From the NCBI GenBank assembly GCA_017881265.1, contig JADGRA010000025.1, positions 1-42,907 of the forward strand: a stretch of DNA of 42,907 bases. The letters are read 5' to 3'. The notes under the pieces are model-generated. The model was not told the DNA's origin, searched no databases, and saw only the letters and a list, made by a program, of their open reading frames with translations. The position numbers and the translations under genes were made by a program. This DNA comes from Myxococcaceae bacterium. Lineage in GTDB: Bacteria > Myxococcota > Myxococcia > Myxococcales > Myxococcaceae. Shown here piece after piece: positions 34,842 through 42,850 of this stretch; position 1 is the stretch's first letter; each line of letters starts with the position of its first letter.

Positions 34842-35551
34842 GGCCCCCCCGGCTGGGTGACGGAAAAGAAGAGCTCTCGGAGCACGCCGGTGTGGGCGGC
34901 GTCCACCGGCTCCTCCGCAACCAGGCGGCCCCGGGCCATCACCAGGACACGGCTTGCGGTGCGCTCCACCTCGTCGAGGAGGTGGCTACTGACGAGCAGC
35001 GCCGTGCCGCCCTGGGCCAGCTCCCGCAGCAGCGTCCCCATGTCGCGGACCCCTGGGGGGTCCAGCCCGTTGAGCGGCTCATCCAGCACCAGCAGGGAGG
35101 GGCGGCCCAAAAGCGCTGCGGCGATGGCCAGCCGCTGCTTCATGCCGAATGACAGTTGCCGGACGCGGCGCTGGGCCACCTCGGCGAGGCCCACCTGCGC
35201 CAGCACCTCGCGCTGCCGCGCCGCCTGCACCGGCTCCCCGCCGAGCCACGCCACCCAGGCCAGCGCCCCCGACGCCGTCAACTCCCCGGGGAGGGCCGGG
35301 GACTCGATGAGGAAGCCGGCCGCGGCCAGGGCGGCCTGGCGGCCGCGCTGCACGTCGTGTCCCGCAAGGCGCACCGTGCCGGCATCCGGGTGTACCAGCC
35401 CGGCGATGAGGCGCAGCGTCGTGCTTTTGCCTGCGCCGTTGGGGCCGAGAAGGCCCACCACTTCGCCCGCGTGCACCTGGAAGGAGATGGAGTCGACGGC
35501 CTGGACGGGCCCGTAGCGCTTGGCGATGCGAGAGACGTCGAGGGCAACCAC
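34838..35551 (-). CDS. ABC exporter ATP-binding protein
   Basis: 237-residue ATPase of the ABC-2/DrrA-CcmA type. Walker A GPNGAGKST lies at about residues 36-44. The signature is LSFGMKQR, the Walker B LLVLDEPLNGLDPPG, and the switch SSHLLDEVE. The LSFGMKQR variant and PLNGLDPPG are characteristic of exporters of the lantibiotic-immunity and antibiotic type. The GTG start at 35551 is the first of the three-gene operon. No clear Shine-Dalgarno was seen. It is divergent from thpR, 97 bases away. Confidence 0.88.
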   Translation of the reverse strand: MVALDVSRIAKRYGPVQAVDSISFQVHAGEVVGLLGPNGAGKSTTLRLIAGLVHPDAGTVRLAGHDVQRGRQAALAAAGFLIESPALPGELTASGALAWVAWLGGEPVQAARQREVLAQVGLAEVAQRRVRQLSFGMKQRLAIAAALLGRPSLLVLDEPLNGLDPPGVRDMGTLLRELAQGGTALLVSSHLLDEVERTASRVLVMARGRLVAEEPVDAAHTGVLRELFFSVTQPGGP

Positions 35552-35648
35552 GGGCGTGCCACCCTACCCCGCGCCCGCCGGCGCGCTCTACCCCTGGAGC
35601 GGTGAAGAAGGCGGTGCTTAGCTTGGCCGCAGGAGGACCACCCAGCTT

Positions 35649-36236
35649 TTGCGCCTCTTTGTCGCCGGACCTCTGCCGGACGCGCTGCAGGCCCACGTCT
35701 TCGAGGCGCTGTCGGCCGCACGGCGTGCCGCCTCCCAGGCGCGCTGGGTGAAGCCTGGCGCGCTGCACCTGACGTTGGCCTTCCTGGGCGAGCACGACGC
35801 GGCCGTCGTCCCCGCCCTGGGGCAGGCACTGCAGGCGGTGGCGCCCCGGCACCCGGCGGTCCAGCTGTGGCTGCAGGGTGCGGGCTGCTTCGGCCGCCCG
35901 CACCACCCGGAGGTGCTGTTTGCAGAAGTGTCCGGGGACACGGCGCCGCTTCAGGCGCTGCAGGCCGACGTCCAAGCGGCGCTCCAGCCCTGGCTGCCCG
36001 GGCCCGGGACGGCCGGCCAGGCCTTTCACCCCCACCTCACCCTGGCGCGCGCACGGGGCCGGACGGGGGATGCGGCGTTGGCGCGCTGCCAGCGGGCCCT
36101 GCGCGGGCAACTCCTCGGCGGCTTCCTCCTCGAGCGGCTGGCGCTGGTCCAGAGCGAGTTGACGGCCACCGGCGCCCGGCACACCGGGCTGGCCGAGTTT
36201 CCCTTGGGCGCCACGGCCGCCTCCGCCCACCCCTGA
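35649..36236 (+). CDS. thpR: RNA 2',3'-cyclic phosphodiesterase (LigT family)
   Basis: 195-residue 2H phosphoesterase that opens 2',3'-cyclic phosphate ends of RNA. Both catalytic HxTx motifs are present, HLTL in GALHLTLAFLGEH (about residue 40) and HLTL in FHPHLTLARARG (about residue 129). The start MRLFVAGPLP, from a TTG codon at 35649, matches the family N terminus and no other start codon fits. AGGAGG lies 12 bases upstream, a rather long spacing. A TGCTTAGC box at 35615-35622 may be the -10 element. Confidence 0.88.
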   Translation: MRLFVAGPLPDALQAHVFEALSAARRAASQARWVKPGALHLTLAFLGEHDAAVVPALGQALQAVAPRHPAVQLWLQGAGCFGRPHHPEVLFAEVSGDTAPLQALQADVQAALQPWLPGPGTAGQAFHPHLTLARARGRTGDAALARCQRALRGQLLGGFLLERLALVQSELTATGARHTGLAEFPLGATAASAHP

Positions 36237-36272
36237 AATTCCTGCGTCGTACCGGGCGTCTTTTCGCACCGG

Positions 36273-36295
36273 GGGCCGCTGACGTTGGACGGCCC
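36273..36295. other. Hairpin upstream of hsp20 promoter
   Basis: GGGCCG (36273-36278) and CGGCCC (36290-36295) can pair around an 11-base loop, 37 bases after the thpR stop and just before the hsp20 -35 element. It could end thpR transcription or act as an operator. There is no T-run after it. Confidence 0.35.
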
Positions 36296-36298
36296 GCC

Positions 36299-36326
36299 TT
36301 GACGCGCGACAGACGCTGCTTAGGTT
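36299..36326 (+). promoter_or_regulatory. Candidate hsp20 promoter
   Basis: TTGACG (36299-36304) and TAGGTT (36321-36326) are separated by 16 bases and lie 22 bases upstream of the hsp20 ATG. This fits a housekeeping-type promoter. A classical CIRCE element is not seen. Confidence 0.5.
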
Positions 36327-36348
36327 GGTGTGGAAGGAGGAAGTAACC

Positions 36349-36789
36349 ATGACCACCATTACCCGCTGGGAGCCCTTTCCCGGCATGAGCAGACTGCAGA
36401 GTGATTTGAACCGTTTGTTTGAAACCAACCTCGGTGCAAACCGCGGGACCGAGTCCTTTGGCTGGGCGCCCCCGGTGGACGTCTTCGAGGACACGGAAGG
36501 CTTGACCTTCAAGTTCGAGCTTCCCGAAGTCGACTCCAAGGACGTCAGCGTGAACCTGGAGGACGGTGTCCTCACGGTGCGCGGCGAGCGGAAACTGGAG
36601 CGCGAGGAGAAGAGGGAGAATTACCACCGGATTGAGCGCGAGTACGGGACATTTGCCCGTAGCTTCACGCTTCCGGCCACCTTCGATGCCAACAAGGTGA
36701 CGGCCGAGAGCAAGAATGGCGTGCTTCGCATCTACGTGCCGAAGCGGGCCGAGGCCAAGCCGAAGAGCATCCAGGTGAAGGTGAATTAA
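36349..36789 (+). CDS. Small heat-shock protein, Hsp20/alpha-crystallin
   Basis: 146-residue ATP-independent chaperone that binds unfolding proteins. After an N-terminal arm (ITRWEPFPGMSRLQSDLNRLF) the alpha-crystallin domain runs from PPVDVFEDTEGLTFKFELP to NGVLRIYVPKR. It includes KDVSVNLEDGVLTVRGER and the YGTFARSFTLP strand. A C-terminal extension follows. The ATG at 36349 has a strong GGAGG eight bases upstream. Reading nine codons further upstream is possible but has no better ribosome site. A promoter and a terminator flank the gene, so it is probably monocistronic. Confidence 0.93.
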   Translation: MTTITRWEPFPGMSRLQSDLNRLFETNLGANRGTESFGWAPPVDVFEDTEGLTFKFELPEVDSKDVSVNLEDGVLTVRGERKLEREEKRENYHRIEREYGTFARSFTLPATFDANKVTAESKNGVLRIYVPKRAEAKPKSIQVKVN

Positions 36790-36803
36790 GTCGCCGTCCC
36801 TTT

Positions 36804-36822
36804 TCCGGGGGCAACCCCCGGA
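36804..36822. terminator. GC-rich hairpin after hsp20
   Basis: TCCGGGGG (36804-36811) and CCCCCGGA (36815-36822) form a perfect 8-bp stem with a CAA loop. It lies 15 bases after the hsp20 stop. It has no following T-run on either strand, so its termination strength is uncertain. Confidence 0.45.
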
Positions 36823-36863
36823 GAGGTGGAGCGCCCGAGCTTTCCCCCTCCAAGAGGCGCTCC

Positions 36864-36916
36864 GCGGGCCCGTTCGCCCTGCTTCGTGCAGGCGCTGACG
36901 GGCCCGTCTTTGTTGT
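36864..36916 (+). terminator. Candidate intrinsic terminator of hsp20
   Basis: CGGGCCCGT (36865-36873) pairs with ACGGGCCCG (36898-36906), and an inner CCTGC/GCAGG stem closes a short loop. TCTTTGTTGT follows directly. This is the best stem-plus-T-run in the window and ends at the stop codon of the convergent livF. Confidence 0.6.
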
Positions 36917-37668
36917 CACTCGCCGAGGTAGGCGCGCCGGATTTCCGGGCTGGCCAGCAGCGTCCGCCCCGCGCCCTGCATCGCCACCTCGCCCGTCTCC
37001 AGCACGTAGCCGTGGTCGGCCAGACTGAGGGCCAGGTGCGCATTCTGCTCGACGAGGAGGATGGAGACGCCGCGGGCATTCACCTCCCGCAGAATCCGGA
37101 AGATGGTCTCCACCACCTGGGGGGCCAGTCCGAGCGACGGCTCGTCGAGGAGGAGAAGCTTGGGGCGGCTCATCAGCGCGCGGCTGATGGCCAGCATCTG
37201 CTGCTCTCCGCCGGAGAGCGTGCCGCCGACCTGCCTTTGCCGCTCCTTCAATCGCGGGAAGAGTCCGAAGACGTAGTCCCGGTCCTCGGCCACCTGGGCG
37301 CGGTCGCGGCGCAGGTAGGCGCCGAGGTCGAGGTTCTCGCCCACGGTGAGGTTGAGGAAAATCCCCCGCCCTTCGGGCGCGTGCGCCATGCCCCGGGGCA
37401 CCAGAAGGTGGGACTTCATCCCCTGCACCGGCTGCCCCTCCAGCAGGATGCGTCCCGTCTTCGGCCGCAGCATCCCCGACACCGCCCGCAGCGTTGTCGT
37501 CTTGCCCGCCCCGTTAGCGCCAATCAGCGCCACCACCTCGCCCTTGCCCACCTTCAGTGAGATGCCCCGGAGCGCGGTGATGGCCCCGTAGCTGACGTGC
37601 AGGTTCTCCACCTCGAGGATGGACTCGCGCGCCTGCCGTTCCTCGGAGGACACCGCCGGGGCAATCAT
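36916..37668 (-). CDS. livF: Branched-chain amino-acid ABC importer ATPase LivF
   Basis: 250-residue ATPase with Walker A GANGAGKTT, signature LSGGEQQMLAISRAL, Walker B LLLLDEPSLGLAP and the LivF-specific AHAPEGRGIFLNLTVGENL stretch. The length fits the family. ATG overlaps the livG stop (ATGA at 37665-37668). Last gene of the livJHMGF operon. A hairpin with T-run from the opposite strand lies directly after it. Related systems also carry amides, urea or short-chain carboxylates, so the substrate range is inferred from the family. Confidence 0.92.
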   Translation of the reverse strand: MIAPAVSSEERQARESILEVENLHVSYGAITALRGISLKVGKGEVVALIGANGAGKTTTLRAVSGMLRPKTGRILLEGQPVQGMKSHLLVPRGMAHAPEGRGIFLNLTVGENLDLGAYLRRDRAQVAEDRDYVFGLFPRLKERQRQVGGTLSGGEQQMLAISRALMSRPKLLLLDEPSLGLAPQVVETIFRILREVNARGVSILLVEQNAHLALSLADHGYVLETGEVAMQGAGRTLLASPEIRRAYLGE

Positions 37669-38567
37669 GGGCTGCCTCCGGGGACGCTCATCCCCTGGGC
37701 CGCCAGGTAGCTGTCGCCGAGGTAGGCCTCGATGACCTTGGGGTCGGTGCGGACGCGCTCCGGGTTTCCACGGGCGATGGTCTCGCCGTAGTCGAGCACC
37801 GTGATTTCCTCGCAGATGCCCATCACCAGCTTCATGTCGTGCTCGATGACCAGGATGCCCAAGTTGAAGCGGGTGCGCAGCTCGCGGATGAGCACCATCA
37901 AGTCCGCCTTCTCGCGCGTATTCATCCCCGCCGCCGGCTCATCGAGCAGCAGCACCCGGGGCCCGGTGGCCAGCGCGCGCGCAATTTCGAGTCGCCGCTG
38001 CTCGCCGTAGGGCAGGTTCCGGGCCTCCTCGCTGCGCCTTGGAAGCAGCCCCATCACGTCCAGGAGGGCGTCGGCCTTGACGGTGAGGGCGCGCTCCTCG
38101 CGCTGGAAGCCGGGGGTGAGCAGCATCGCCCGCCACCAGTCGACGTAGTTGTTGAGGGCGGCCATGGCCGCCGCGGCCCCACTGCGCTTGGAGGACCTGC
38201 GACGGGCCGCTTCGATGCGCGCCCGGGAGAAGAAGGGGTAGGTGTCCGCCAGGCAGGCCACCCGCACGTTGTCGAGCGCGGTCAGGGTCTTGAAGAGGCG
38301 GATGTTCTGGAAGGTGCGCGCCAGCCCCAGGCGGTTGATTTGGTGCGGCTTCAGCCCGTTGACGACTTCCCCGGCGACACGCACGGTGCCCGCGGTGGGC
38401 AGGTAGACGCCGGTGAGGACATTGAAGGCCGTGGTCTTACCGGCGCCGTTGGGGCCGATGAGGCCCTTGAGGTCGCCCTGGTGGATGTCCAGCTCGAAGC
38501 CGGAGAGGGCCTTCAAGCCGCCGAAGTGGATGGCCACCCCTTGGGCCTGCAAGAGCGACGTGCTCAC
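37665..38567 (-). CDS. livG: Branched-chain amino-acid ABC importer ATPase LivG
   Basis: 300-residue ATPase with Walker A GPNGAGKTT, the LivG motif GLARTFQNIRLF, signature LPYGEQRRLEIARAL and Walker B VLLLDEPAAGMN. It has the C-terminal extension (VIEHDMKLVMGICEEITVLDYGE, IEAYLG) of this family. Between the Q-loop and the signature is an insertion of about 60 residues rich in Arg/Ala (RRRSSKRSGAAAAMAALNNYVDWW), larger than in E. coli LivG. The GTG start overlaps the livM stop (GTGA). It should pair with LivF in the ATPase heterodimer. Confidence 0.92.
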   Translation of the reverse strand: MSTSLLQAQGVAIHFGGLKALSGFELDIHQGDLKGLIGPNGAGKTTAFNVLTGVYLPTAGTVRVAGEVVNGLKPHQINRLGLARTFQNIRLFKTLTALDNVRVACLADTYPFFSRARIEAARRRSSKRSGAAAAMAALNNYVDWWRAMLLTPGFQREERALTVKADALLDVMGLLPRRSEEARNLPYGEQRRLEIARALATGPRVLLLDEPAAGMNTREKADLMVLIRELRTRFNLGILVIEHDMKLVMGICEEITVLDYGETIARGNPERVRTDPKVIEAYLGDSYLAAQGMSVPGGSP

Positions 38568-39616
38568 TCCTCCGCCCTCCGGCCGCGGCCCCACCAGCGC
38601 GGGAAGGCATCCCACAGCTCGCGGCTGCCGAAGACACCCTGCGGCCGCGACAGCATGAGGATGACGAGGAGGATGCCGTAGACGGGCATCCGGATTTGGT
38701 CCACCTTCTGGGCCAGCGCCGCCCCGCCCTCCAGCCCGCCCACCTGGAGGAAGAGGCTGCGCAGCACCTCCGGCAGCAGCGTGAGGACGACCGCGGCGAC
38801 GATGGAGCCGCTGATGCTACCCAGGCCACCGGCCACCACCATCGTCACCACCTCGATGCTCTTCACGAAGGTGAAGGAGCCGGGGTTGATGATGGGGACG
38901 AAGTGCGCGAAGAGCGCCCCTGCGACGCCGGCGAAGAAGGAGGAGATGACGAAGGCCCGAACTTTGTAGGCGGTGGTGTCCACGCCCATCGCCTCGGCCG
39001 CCACCTCGTCCTCCCGGATGGCGAGCAGCGAGCGGCCGTGGGCGCTGTCCTGGATGCGACGCGCCACCAGCACCACCACGAAGACGCACATCCAAATCAT
39101 CATGAAGCTGCTGGTCTGCGGGATGCCCGACAGGCCGAGGGCCCGGCCAAACACCTCGAGGTTGGAGACGATGACGCGAATCATCTCCCCGAAGCCCAGG
39201 GTGACAATGGCCAGGTAGTCCCCCCGCAGGCGCAAGGAGGGCAGCCCCACCAGGAAGCCGGCCACCCCGGCGGCGGCTCCCCCCACCGCCAGCGACGCGA
39301 GCAGCTGCAGCTGGTCGGACACCCCGTGGGGGATGCCACTGATGGCCAGGTCCTTCATCTCCAGCGCCAGCTTCCCCCCGACGTATGCCCCCACGGCCAT
39401 GAAGCCGGCGTGGCCGATGGAGAACTGGCCCGTCATCCCATTTACGATGTTGAGGGACACGGCGAGGATGACATTCACCCCCACCACCGAGGACAGGTAG
39501 ACGAAGAAGGGCAACTGCCCCACCACCACCTGCAGGGCGCCCAGCAGCAGAAGAGCCAGGAGCACCGGGAAGACGCCGCGCAGCGGTGCAGGCAGGGAGG
39601 CCATCCGCGCGGTCAA
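38564..39616 (-). CDS. livM: Branched-chain amino-acid ABC importer permease LivM
   Basis: 350-residue permease with about nine membrane helices. Typical LivM sequence includes SLNIVNGMTGQFSIGHAGFMAVGAYVGG, LPSLRLRGDYLAIVTLGFGEMIR, DEVAAEAMGVDTTAYKVRAFVISSFFAGVAGAL and VVAGGLGSISGSIVAA. I chose the TTG at 39616, whose TTGA overlaps the livH stop and which has GGAG five bases upstream. An ATG four codons later has a poorer ribosome site. It forms the membrane channel with LivH. Confidence 0.92.
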   Translation of the reverse strand: MTARMASLPAPLRGVFPVLLALLLLGALQVVVGQLPFFVYLSSVVGVNVILAVSLNIVNGMTGQFSIGHAGFMAVGAYVGGKLALEMKDLAISGIPHGVSDQLQLLASLAVGGAAAGVAGFLVGLPSLRLRGDYLAIVTLGFGEMIRVIVSNLEVFGRALGLSGIPQTSSFMMIWMCVFVVVLVARRIQDSAHGRSLLAIREDEVAAEAMGVDTTAYKVRAFVISSFFAGVAGALFAHFVPIINPGSFTFVKSIEVVTMVVAGGLGSISGSIVAAVVLTLLPEVLRSLFLQVGGLEGGAALAQKVDQIRMPVYGILLVILMLSRPQGVFGSRELWDAFPRWWGRGRRAEE

Positions 39617-40533
39617 ACCTTCTCCGCGGTCACGGTCCCGAATAGCCCGGAGGGTCGCACCAGCAGGACCAGGATGAGAAAGCTGAAGGCCACCGCGTCC
39701 CGCCAGCTACTGGAGGAGTAGCCGACCACGAATTCCTCCACCAGGCCGAGCAGCAGCCCCCCCACCACCGCCCCGGGCACGTTGCCGATGCCGCCGATGA
39801 CGGCGGCAACGAAGGCCTTCAGCCCGACGTACAGCCCCATCAGCGGCTGGACGACGGTGTCCTTGATTGCGAAGAGGATGCCCGCGCCGGCCGCCAGAGC
39901 GCTGCCCAGCATGAAGGTGAGCGCGATGACGCGGTCCACCGGGATGCCCATCAGGGCGGCCGTGCGGTGGTCGAAGGACACCGCACGCATCGCCCGTCCG
40001 AACCGGCTCCGGTACACCAGCGCCTGCAGCGCCACCATCAGCAGCAATGCAATCAGCAGCGAGATGACCTGCCAGTTCCAGATGACCACCGTCCGGTCGC
40101 CGAAGACGAGCCATTCGCGCGGAGGAATAATCTCCGGAAACGCCCGCGGCGCAGCGCCCGGCAGCGGCCCGAAGTCCAGCTGGAAGCCGTAGGAGAGGGT
40201 GAAGGAGATGCCGATGGCGGTGATGAGGGCGGTGAGACGCGGCTTCTCGCGCAGCGGGCGGTAGGCAAACCGCTCGATGAAGAGCCCGAGCAGCGCGCAG
40301 CCCCCCATCGCCACCAGGAAGATGGCGGCGACGCCGAGCAGCGACGACTGGGCGGGCCGGCCCAGGCCAACGGCCACCGCGTAGGCGCCGAAGGTGCCCA
40401 CCATCATCACGTCGCCGTGGGCGAAGTTGATGAGCTTCAGCACGCCGTACACCATGGTGTAGCCGAGGGCTACCAGGGCATAGATGGTGCCTGCCGCGAG
40501 CCCGTTGATGAGGTGCTGGACCAGGTCGCCCAT
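39613..40533 (-). CDS. livH: Branched-chain amino-acid ABC importer permease LivH
   Basis: 306-residue permease, the usual length. Family motifs are GTIYALVALGYTMVYGVLKLINFAHGDVMMVG near the N terminus, SRFGRAMRAVSFDHRTAALMGIPVDRVI and LKAFVAAVIGGIGNVPGAVVGGLLLG. The ATG shares one base with the livJ stop (TGATG at 40531-40535), so translation is coupled to the binding protein. Its stop overlaps the livM start. Confidence 0.93.
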   Translation of the reverse strand: MGDLVQHLINGLAAGTIYALVALGYTMVYGVLKLINFAHGDVMMVGTFGAYAVAVGLGRPAQSSLLGVAAIFLVAMGGCALLGLFIERFAYRPLREKPRLTALITAIGISFTLSYGFQLDFGPLPGAAPRAFPEIIPPREWLVFGDRTVVIWNWQVISLLIALLLMVALQALVYRSRFGRAMRAVSFDHRTAALMGIPVDRVIALTFMLGSALAAGAGILFAIKDTVVQPLMGLYVGLKAFVAAVIGGIGNVPGAVVGGLLLGLVEEFVVGYSSSSWRDAVAFSFLILVLLVRPSGLFGTVTAEKV

Positions 40534-41711
40534 CAGGGATTGATTGTCGTCACGTACTCGTAGTTCTTGTCCTTGCCCACCTTGAGGACCACCGCGGGCT
40601 TCACCGCGTTGCGCCGGTCGTCGAGGGTGATGACGCCGGCCACGCCCGGGTAGTCCTTGGTCTGCGCGATGGCGTCGCGGAGCGACTTCCCGGAGAGGTC
40701 GGGAGCCCGCCGCATCGCATCGATGGCCACTCCGGCCGCGTCGTAGGCCAGCGTCGCCAGCGCATCCGGCACCCTGCCGTAGGCGGCCTTGTAGGCAGCG
40801 ACGAATTTCTGCACCCGCGGAGCTGGGTCATCGGAGCTGTAGTGGTTGCTAAAGTAGTGGCCCTCCACCGCGCTGCCGCCCAGTTCAAACAGTTTATCGC
40901 TGTCCCACCCGTCGCCGCCCATGAGGGGCACGGTGAGCCCGAGCTCCCGGGCCTGGCGCGCGATGACGCCCACCTCGCTGTAGTAGCCCGGCACGTAGAT
41001 GCCGTCCGGGTTGGCCCGCTTGATGGCAGTCAGCTGGCCGCGGAAGTCGCTGTCCCCCAAGTTGTAGGTCTCCACCGCCACAATCTTCCCGCCCATCTCG
41101 GTGAATTTCCGGGTGAAGACGTCGGTGAGGCCGGTGGAGTAGTCGCTCTTCAAATCGCGCAGCACCGCCACCTTGTTGAGCTTCAAGTTGTCCCGCGCGA
41201 AGCGGGCCATGACGAAACCCTGGAAGGGGTCGATGAAGCAGACGCGGAAGATGTAGTCGCCAATCTCCGTCACCTTGGGGTTGGTGGAGGTGGGCGTAAT
41301 CATCGGCACCCGCGCCGGCTGGGCGACGTTGGCCATGGCGATGGAGTTGGTGCTGGCCACCTCGCCGAGGATGACGGCCACGTGGTCCTGGTTGACCAGC
41401 CGGGTGGCGGCGTTGGCCGCCTCTTCGGGCTTGCCCTGGTCGTCGTACACGCGCGTCTCGAGCTTCTTGCCCTTCACGCCGCCCGCAGCATTCGCCTCCT
41501 TGACCGCCATCTCGATGCCGTTGCGACTGGAGATGCCGAAGGTGGCCTGGCCCCCGGTGAGGGAGAAAATCTCGCCCACCAGGATGGAGTCACCGCCGGG
41601 GGCCACCGAAGCCGGGGCCGCCGGGGCCGGGGCCGCCGGGGTGGCGGACTTCTTCTCGCAGCCAGTGGCGAGCAGCACGAGGGCCGCGGTGACGGCCGGT
41701 AGCGTTCGCAT
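40533..41711 (-). CDS. livJ: Branched-chain amino-acid binding lipoprotein LivJ
   Basis: 392-residue substrate-binding protein. The signal ends in the lipobox LATGC (Cys18), followed by a repetitive Pro/Ala linker. The binding domain follows the Leu/Ile/Val-binding pattern: LVGEIFSLTGGQATFGISSRNGIEMAVKEANAAGG, KLETRVYDDQGKPEEAANAATRLV, GEVASTNSIAMA, MITPTSTNPKVT and DSDFRGQLTAIKRANPDGIYVPGYY. Lipid anchoring is unusual next to the soluble E. coli protein. The ATG at 41711 has GGAG eight bases upstream. First gene of the livJHMGF operon, with a recognisable promoter at 41754-41782. Confidence 0.93.
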   Translation of the reverse strand: MRTLPAVTAALVLLATGCEKKSATPAAPAPAAPASVAPGGDSILVGEIFSLTGGQATFGISSRNGIEMAVKEANAAGGVKGKKLETRVYDDQGKPEEAANAATRLVNQDHVAVILGEVASTNSIAMANVAQPARVPMITPTSTNPKVTEIGDYIFRVCFIDPFQGFVMARFARDNLKLNKVAVLRDLKSDYSTGLTDVFTRKFTEMGGKIVAVETYNLGDSDFRGQLTAIKRANPDGIYVPGYYSEVGVIARQARELGLTVPLMGGDGWDSDKLFELGGSAVEGHYFSNHYSSDDPAPRVQKFVAAYKAAYGRVPDALATLAYDAAGVAIDAMRRAPDLSGKSLRDAIAQTKDYPGVAGVITLDDRRNAVKPAVVLKVGKDKNYEYVTTINP

Positions 41712-41753
41712 GGGGGAAGCTCCTGTTGGGCACGGCGAAGGAAGGCCGGGCAC

Positions 41754-41782
41754 TTGTAGGGGGAGGGCGCGGCAGGGGTCAA
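41754..41782 (-). promoter_or_regulatory. Promoter of the liv operon
   Basis: On the minus strand TTGACC (41782-41777) and CTACAA (41759-41754) are 17 bases apart, followed by GT. This is close to a housekeeping -35/-10 pair and gives a leader of about 35 bases before the livJ ATG. Confidence 0.6.
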
Positions 41783-41816
41783 GGCAACGCTGCAGCGGCC
41801 TGCCACCCTGGCCCTG

Positions 41817-42422
41817 TCACCTTCGCCCCAGCGCCCAGTCCAGCGCTTCTTCCAGCCGGTCATCGCCCCAGAAGAGCTCCCCGTCCACCCGGAAGCTGGG
41901 CGCCCCGAAAATCCCCGCCGCCTGGGCAGCCTCCACCTCGGCCCGCAGCGCCGCCTTCACCTCGGGCACCTGCGCCGCCTGCAGCACGCGCTCGGGCGTC
42001 TGGCCTTCGGCCCGCACCAGGGCCCCCACCACCTCGGGGGAGGCGATGTCCTCGTCCCGTTGAAACTCAGCTCGGAACACCGCCTCGCTGAAGGCCTCGC
42101 CCCAGCCCTCCCGGAGGGCCACCAAGGCCACCCGGGCCGCCAGCACGCTGAGCCGGGGAAAACCGGAGGGGAAGCGGACGGAAAAACCGTGCCGGGCGGC
42201 CCGTCGCGCCACGTCCCGCCGGGCATAAGCCCCGCGCACGGGGAAGACGTTGAGGGGACTGTCCTTGAGGCCCTCGGCCTGGAAGATGGGGCCGAGCAGG
42301 AAGGGCCGCCAGCGGATGGGGACGCCCGTCTTCTGTGCCAACGCACGGATGCGCAGCGCCGACAGGCAGGCATAGGGGCTGGCAAAGTCGAAGAAGAAGT
42401 CGAGGGTGGCCGAGGGCTTCAT
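41817..42422 (-). CDS. 2-hydroxychromene-2-carboxylate isomerase / DsbA-like protein
   Basis: 201-residue thioredoxin-fold protein of the DsbA-like GST-kappa family. The N terminus LDFFFDFASPYACLSALRI carries the SPY motif, where serine replaces the redox cysteine, as in 2-hydroxychromene-2-carboxylate isomerase. The helical insert follows, and IFGAPSFRVDGELFWGDDRLE at the C terminus contains the cis-proline of the fold. NahD needs glutathione; a glutathione synthetase gene is present in this window. The physiological substrate is probably not naphthalene-derived. The ATG at 42422 fits the family start. It stands alone, 105 bases before the livJ start. Confidence 0.87.
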   Translation of the reverse strand: MKPSATLDFFFDFASPYACLSALRIRALAQKTGVPIRWRPFLLGPIFQAEGLKDSPLNVFPVRGAYARRDVARRAARHGFSVRFPSGFPRLSVLAARVALVALREGWGEAFSEAVFRAEFQRDEDIASPEVVGALVRAEGQTPERVLQAAQVPEVKAALRAEVEAAQAAGIFGAPSFRVDGELFWGDDRLEEALDWALGRR

Positions 42423-42516
42423 CCGCCGTCACTCCCGTTCTGCCTGCCCTGGGGGGGCTTGGCCTTCCCCCCGCGGGGGCCGTCCAGCGCCACCCCAGTT
42501 TTCGACTGCTTTTTAC

Positions 42517-42753
42517 CTACTGCTGGAGGTAGCAGTTGCAATTCGCTTCGAAGCCCGCGTCGCAGTCCAGCTTGCCCAGGCATCCGTGAGTGGCGTCCGC
42601 CAAGCTCTGCGCAGCGATGACGCCCTCGAAGTCGCCGTTGCCGACCGTCGTGCCGCAGATGCCGACGCAATTGTAATTCAAGTCCTGGCATCCCGCGGCG
42701 GCGGCGAAGCCCAGCGCGGCCAGCAGCACCGCCAGCAGACGTCGTTTCCCCAT
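42517..42753 (-). CDS. Small cysteine-rich lipoprotein
   Basis: 78-residue predicted lipoprotein with MGKRR, a hydrophobic segment and the lipobox AAGC (Cys22). The short mature chain has six further cysteines (positions about 29, 33, 58, 64, 71, 73) in NYNCVGIC and CLGKLDCDAGFEANCNC. The ATG at 42753 was chosen over an earlier start because it gives a correct signal peptide. AGGACAGGACC lies just before it. It resembles the two small lipoproteins at 6938-7880 in style, but the cysteine spacing differs. The function is unknown. Confidence 0.7.
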   Translation of the reverse strand: MGKRRLLAVLLAALGFAAAAGCQDLNYNCVGICGTTVGNGDFEGVIAAQSLADATHGCLGKLDCDAGFEANCNCYLQQ

Positions 42754-42842
42754 GGTCCTGTCCTGCGCAGGGGCCGTCAGGGACGGACGCATCCGTCCTG
42801 CCGGCCCCGGGTAAAGGGTGCACCGCTACCGAAGGGCCCGCT

Positions 42843-42850
42843 GTCTAGCA
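42843..42850 (-). promoter_or_regulatory. TGCTAGAC box upstream of the small lipoprotein gene
   Basis: The same octamer as before the beta-lactamase-like gene (27510-27517). Here it lies 89 bases before the start, which allows a normal leader. The rest of 42754-42907 contains nothing else I can identify. Confidence 0.3.

Noticed and set aside
12889-36822. Similar GGGG-CAA-CCCC hairpins after the SDR gene and hsp20 as a dispersed repeat
   Set aside because: Only the short core is shared and flanks differ. Two GC hairpins are expected by chance at this base composition.
41600-41650. Short GGGGCCGCC-type repeats in livJ as a repeat element
   Set aside because: They encode the Pro/Ala linker after the lipid anchor and are best explained by low-complexity protein sequence.
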